Shown here: piece by piece, positions 6,196-8,385 of the stretch
Position numbering within the stretch: the first letter of the stretch is position 1
How the letters are laid out: every line of letters starts with the position of its first letter
NCBI GenBank assembly: GCA_002900555.1
Contig: MUGD01000084.1
Location: forward strand, 1 to 8,385
Source: Thermoplasmata archaeon M9B2D
GTDB lineage: Archaea; Thermoplasmatota; E2; DHVEG-1
Direction of reading: 5' to 3'
Length of the DNA stretch: 8,385 nucleotides
The notes under the pieces: model-generated
Told to the model about the DNA's origin: nothing
The model's input: only the letters and a program-made list of their open reading frames with translations
Database searches by the model: none
Position numbers and translations under genes: made by a program

Positions 6196-8385
6196 ATGGG
6201 TGATATAAAAACTCGATGTGGTTTTTGCATCATCGCATTGGTACTACTAATCATTACCTCAGTCGGACAGGGAATGCTACAACCAAAAGAAACGACCAAC
6301 GTCCGTGACTCAAAAAACATAGATTTAACACGCGGTGGATCAATTGTAGTCTGGCAAGATGACTTTCTAAACCTTAGTAACATTGACCCCGCCCTTTCAA
6401 ACAACATCATCGTCAATACCATCGTTGGAACCGTTTCTATGCAAAACACCTATGAAGCATGGATTGACCCTGGGTTCACCCGCATGAAGGAAATCCTTGT
6501 TTTAAACAGTGGACAAGAAACGTTTTACAACTACGTTCTAAACATCACAGTCTTGTACGATTCAGACATGCAATTTAATTTTTTTGACCTTCGTTTTACT
6601 AATCAGACCGGTGTTTTCCTCCCCTACTACAGAGTAAAGACCACTACTGGTATGTCCTGTGATATCATGGTGAAAATTCCAACAGTTCCTCCAGGGCAAA
6701 CCACGATTTACATGTTCTACGGCAATGAAACTGCAAATGTAGACATTAGCAATTTTTCCACGGTATTCTCCTGGGCAGACCGAACACGTCCTGACACCAT
6801 GGTTTCTTTTAAAGCCACCACAGAGGGCGCATGGGACCCAAGTGTCGTCTATGGTGCAAACAGATTTCTCGTCACCTGGGAAGAACGTCTCGGTCCTGAG
6901 GATATTCCTCTACCGCTTCCGAACTACGAACGAACCCTCCCGTGTGTCATCCATGGCAGAACTTACGATAAGGAGGGTGCGAATCCGATCCCTGGCAACA
7001 ACAGCGACATCGATGTCTCAACACCCGGTATCGACACCTATCATGCAGAAAACCCCTGTAATGCGTTTGGTGCAGGCAAATATTTTGTTGTATGGGAGGA
7101 AAACCCAGCGAATCAACCATTGCTCCGCTATGAGGCCGATATCATGGGGGCAATGATTTATCCAAATGGAACTGTGGAGAAACGTTTTTCGATATGCACG
7201 GCTACTGGAGGCCAATTTGATCCACAGGTCGTCTATGATAGCTACAGCAATCGATTCCTAGTCGTCTGGGCTGATGCCCGGAACGGTGGAAACGATATTG
7301 ATGTTCGAGGAAGACTGTATAACTCTAATGGATACCCTATCAATGTGGATTTTCAGATAGCCTATGAAATCAATTACCAGGGGAATCCTTGGATCTGCAC
7401 TGATGACAAGGGGACGTTTTTTATCGTGTATGAGGATGGGCCAAGTTCATCGCTTGGTCCGTTTAGTCTCTTTGCGTATCGTTACGACTACAATGGAAAT
7501 CGTATTGGGAATCGCATTCCGATCGCACTTGCGAGTGAGACTGTTGACCATATCTTCCCTGCGGTGTCTTATAACTCAAAATCAGAACGATATTTTGTAA
7601 CCTGGAATGACGGTGATGTAAGCGTAGACCCCACCAACAGAGATAGTTACGATGGGAACATATGGGGGAAGATCTTTAATAAAACCGGTGCTCTTGTGAA
7701 AAACAATTATATCATCGAACCAGGAACCAGTTTCATCCGAAGTGTCTCTGTCCCCTATTTTGATACCATGTTTTTCATCGCCTATGATGGGACGATCCAG
7801 GGAAACCGAGATATCTATGGACGGATGGTCGCTGCCGATGGTGCCATAATGACGAGTCGGCAGGAGCTTTCTGACGGATCCTCACAGAACGTCGATTGGA
7901 ACGATATCGCTGTAGGGGCAGGAAGAATCTTTGTCACCTGGGAGGACGAGCGTGACCTTTTAAGTCAATATGCGGATGTTTTCCAGTACGTCTGGCGTTC
8001 CGGACAGCCCTATGGCTCCTTGAATGTCACTGCGGTGTTCGATTCTGAGAAAGAACTGATCACAACGGCGCAGCTGATGTCTGTGGTAATTGAGCCGGAG
8101 TTGTTCCGTGAATGGAGACGGTTCTGTTTCCTTGATACCGTCCCCTCTGGAACGGTACTTCTCTTCGACATTATGGATCAGAACGGATCCATCGTCCTGA
8201 AGGGGAATGTCCAGAATGACCAGAATATCTCCGATATCACCGAATCAGCTGTGCGTCTGCGAGCAACATTTACTCGTACCTCTGCGTGTATGACACCGGT
8301 TCTTGACAAATGGAATATCTCCGCGTTGGTTGGCAAAGACATCTACCCTCCTTCTACAGAAATCACGCTTAGCCCAGCACAGCCC
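6196..8385 (+). CDS. Secreted DUF2341 and propeller-repeat protein, 3' end beyond window
   Basis: Open from ATG 6196 to the right edge: 730 codons, no stop. It starts 9 bases after the previous stop, with a weak AGGT (6185-6188) as ribosome site, so the two are probably one operon. Residues 1-25 are a signal peptide with hydrophobic core 10-23. Residues 93-180 match DUF2341: 'NYVLNITVLYD', 'FFDLRFTNQTG', 'FLPYYRVKT', 'VKIPTVPPGQTTIYMFYGN'. Residues 211-600 hold about seven repeats of 45-75 residues of the form 'DPxVxYxxxxxRFLVxW-D/E' then '(D)I(x)GRxYxxxG', read as propeller blades. Residues 605-712 form a further beta domain (NVTAVFDSE, SGTVLLFDIMDQNGSIV, LRATFTRT). The last codons, 'DIYPPSTEITLSP', open the kind of Ig-like or FN3-like module often found near the end of such proteins. 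It is probably extracellular, perhaps for binding polysaccharide or protein; no catalytic residues were identified. Confidence 0.85.
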   Translation, partial: MGDIKTRCGFCIIALVLLIITSVGQGMLQPKETTNVRDSKNIDLTRGGSIVVWQDDFLNLSNIDPALSNNIIVNTIVGTVSMQNTYEAWIDPGFTRMKEILVLNSGQETFYNYVLNITVLYDSDMQFNFFDLRFTNQTGVFLPYYRVKTTTGMSCDIMVKIPTVPPGQTTIYMFYGNETANVDISNFSTVFSWADRTRPDTMVSFKATTEGAWDPSVVYGANRFLVTWEERLGPEDIPLPLPNYERTLPCVIHGRTYDKEGANPIPGNNSDIDVSTPGIDTYHAENPCNAFGAGKYFVVWEENPANQPLLRYEADIMGAMIYPNGTVEKRFSICTATGGQFDPQVVYDSYSNRFLVVWADARNGGNDIDVRGRLYNSNGYPINVDFQIAYEINYQGNPWICTDDKGTFFIVYEDGPSSSLGPFSLFAYRYDYNGNRIGNRIPIALASETVDHIFPAVSYNSKSERYFVTWNDGDVSVDPTNRDSYDGNIWGKIFNKTGALVKNNYIIEPGTSFIRSVSVPYFDTMFFIAYDGTIQGNRDIYGRMVAADGAIMTSRQELSDGSSQNVDWNDIAVGAGRIFVTWEDERDLLSQYADVFQYVWRSGQPYGSLNVTAVFDSEKELITTAQLMSVVIEPELFREWRRFCFLDTVPSGTVLLFDIMDQNGSIVLKGNVQNDQNISDITESAVRLRATFTRTSACMTPVLDKWNISALVGKDIYPPSTEITLSPAQP
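6826..7995 (+). repeat. Seven propeller-like repeats in the DUF2341 protein
   Basis: The repeated core is a strand ending in '(R/K)(F/Y)(F/L)V(V/T)W', at residues 223-228 (RFLVTW), 295-300 (KYFVVW), 353-358 (RFLVVW), 407-412 (TFFIVY), 465-470 (RYFVTW), 525-530 (MFFIAY) and 577-582 (RIFVTW). In most copies a 'D(I/V)xGRxY' strand and an 'NG/DG' turn follow. Seven evenly spread copies fit one seven-bladed propeller; the fold is inferred. Confidence 0.65.

Noticed and set aside
6842..7156. 104-codon plus-strand open frame
   Set aside because: Lies in another frame within the continuous DUF2341/propeller coding region, whose frame shows clear protein repeats.

Overview
The window looks archaeal, most likely a euryarchaeon of the Thermoplasmatota type (inferred from protein style and signals, not from a marker gene). 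Evidence: AT-rich TATA-type promoters, a mix of leaderless and GGTGA-type Shine-Dalgarno starts, a KaiC/RadA-like ATPase tail, an archaeal-length MtnA, and large secreted beta-rich proteins with DUF2341, propeller and CARDB-like modules.

Left part (1-2116, all +): the C-terminal end of a KaiC-family ATPase (1-171); a two-gene operon with a 4-base ATGA overlap, made of a class II aldolase-fold protein that has lost all three zinc histidines (225-791) and the methionine-salvage isomerase MtnA (788-1741); then a small double zinc-ribbon protein (1826-2116) that appears to have its own promoter. The pairing of an aldolase fold with MtnA recalls the DHAP shunt, in which MtnA makes methylthioribulose-1-phosphate and a class II aldolase cleaves it. 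Here the aldolase partner looks remodelled.

Middle (2117-3513): a convergent intergenic stretch with two hairpin plus T-tract signals, then a minus-strand gene for a secreted protein with a beta-sandwich-like middle and a CARDB-like C-terminus (2229-3224), then a very AT-rich divergent promoter region (3225-3513).

Right part (3514-8385, +): two adjacent genes 9 bases apart for large exported proteins. The first (890 aa, complete, TTG start) has an N-terminal Ig-like module followed by about 50-residue beta repeats. The second (730 codons in the window, running off the right edge) has a signal peptide, a DUF2341 domain, about seven blades of a propeller-like repeat, and the start of further C-terminal modules. 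With the divergent gene they form an extracellular or cell-surface locus of unknown role. No tRNA, rRNA, CRISPR array, insertion sequence or transposase was seen.
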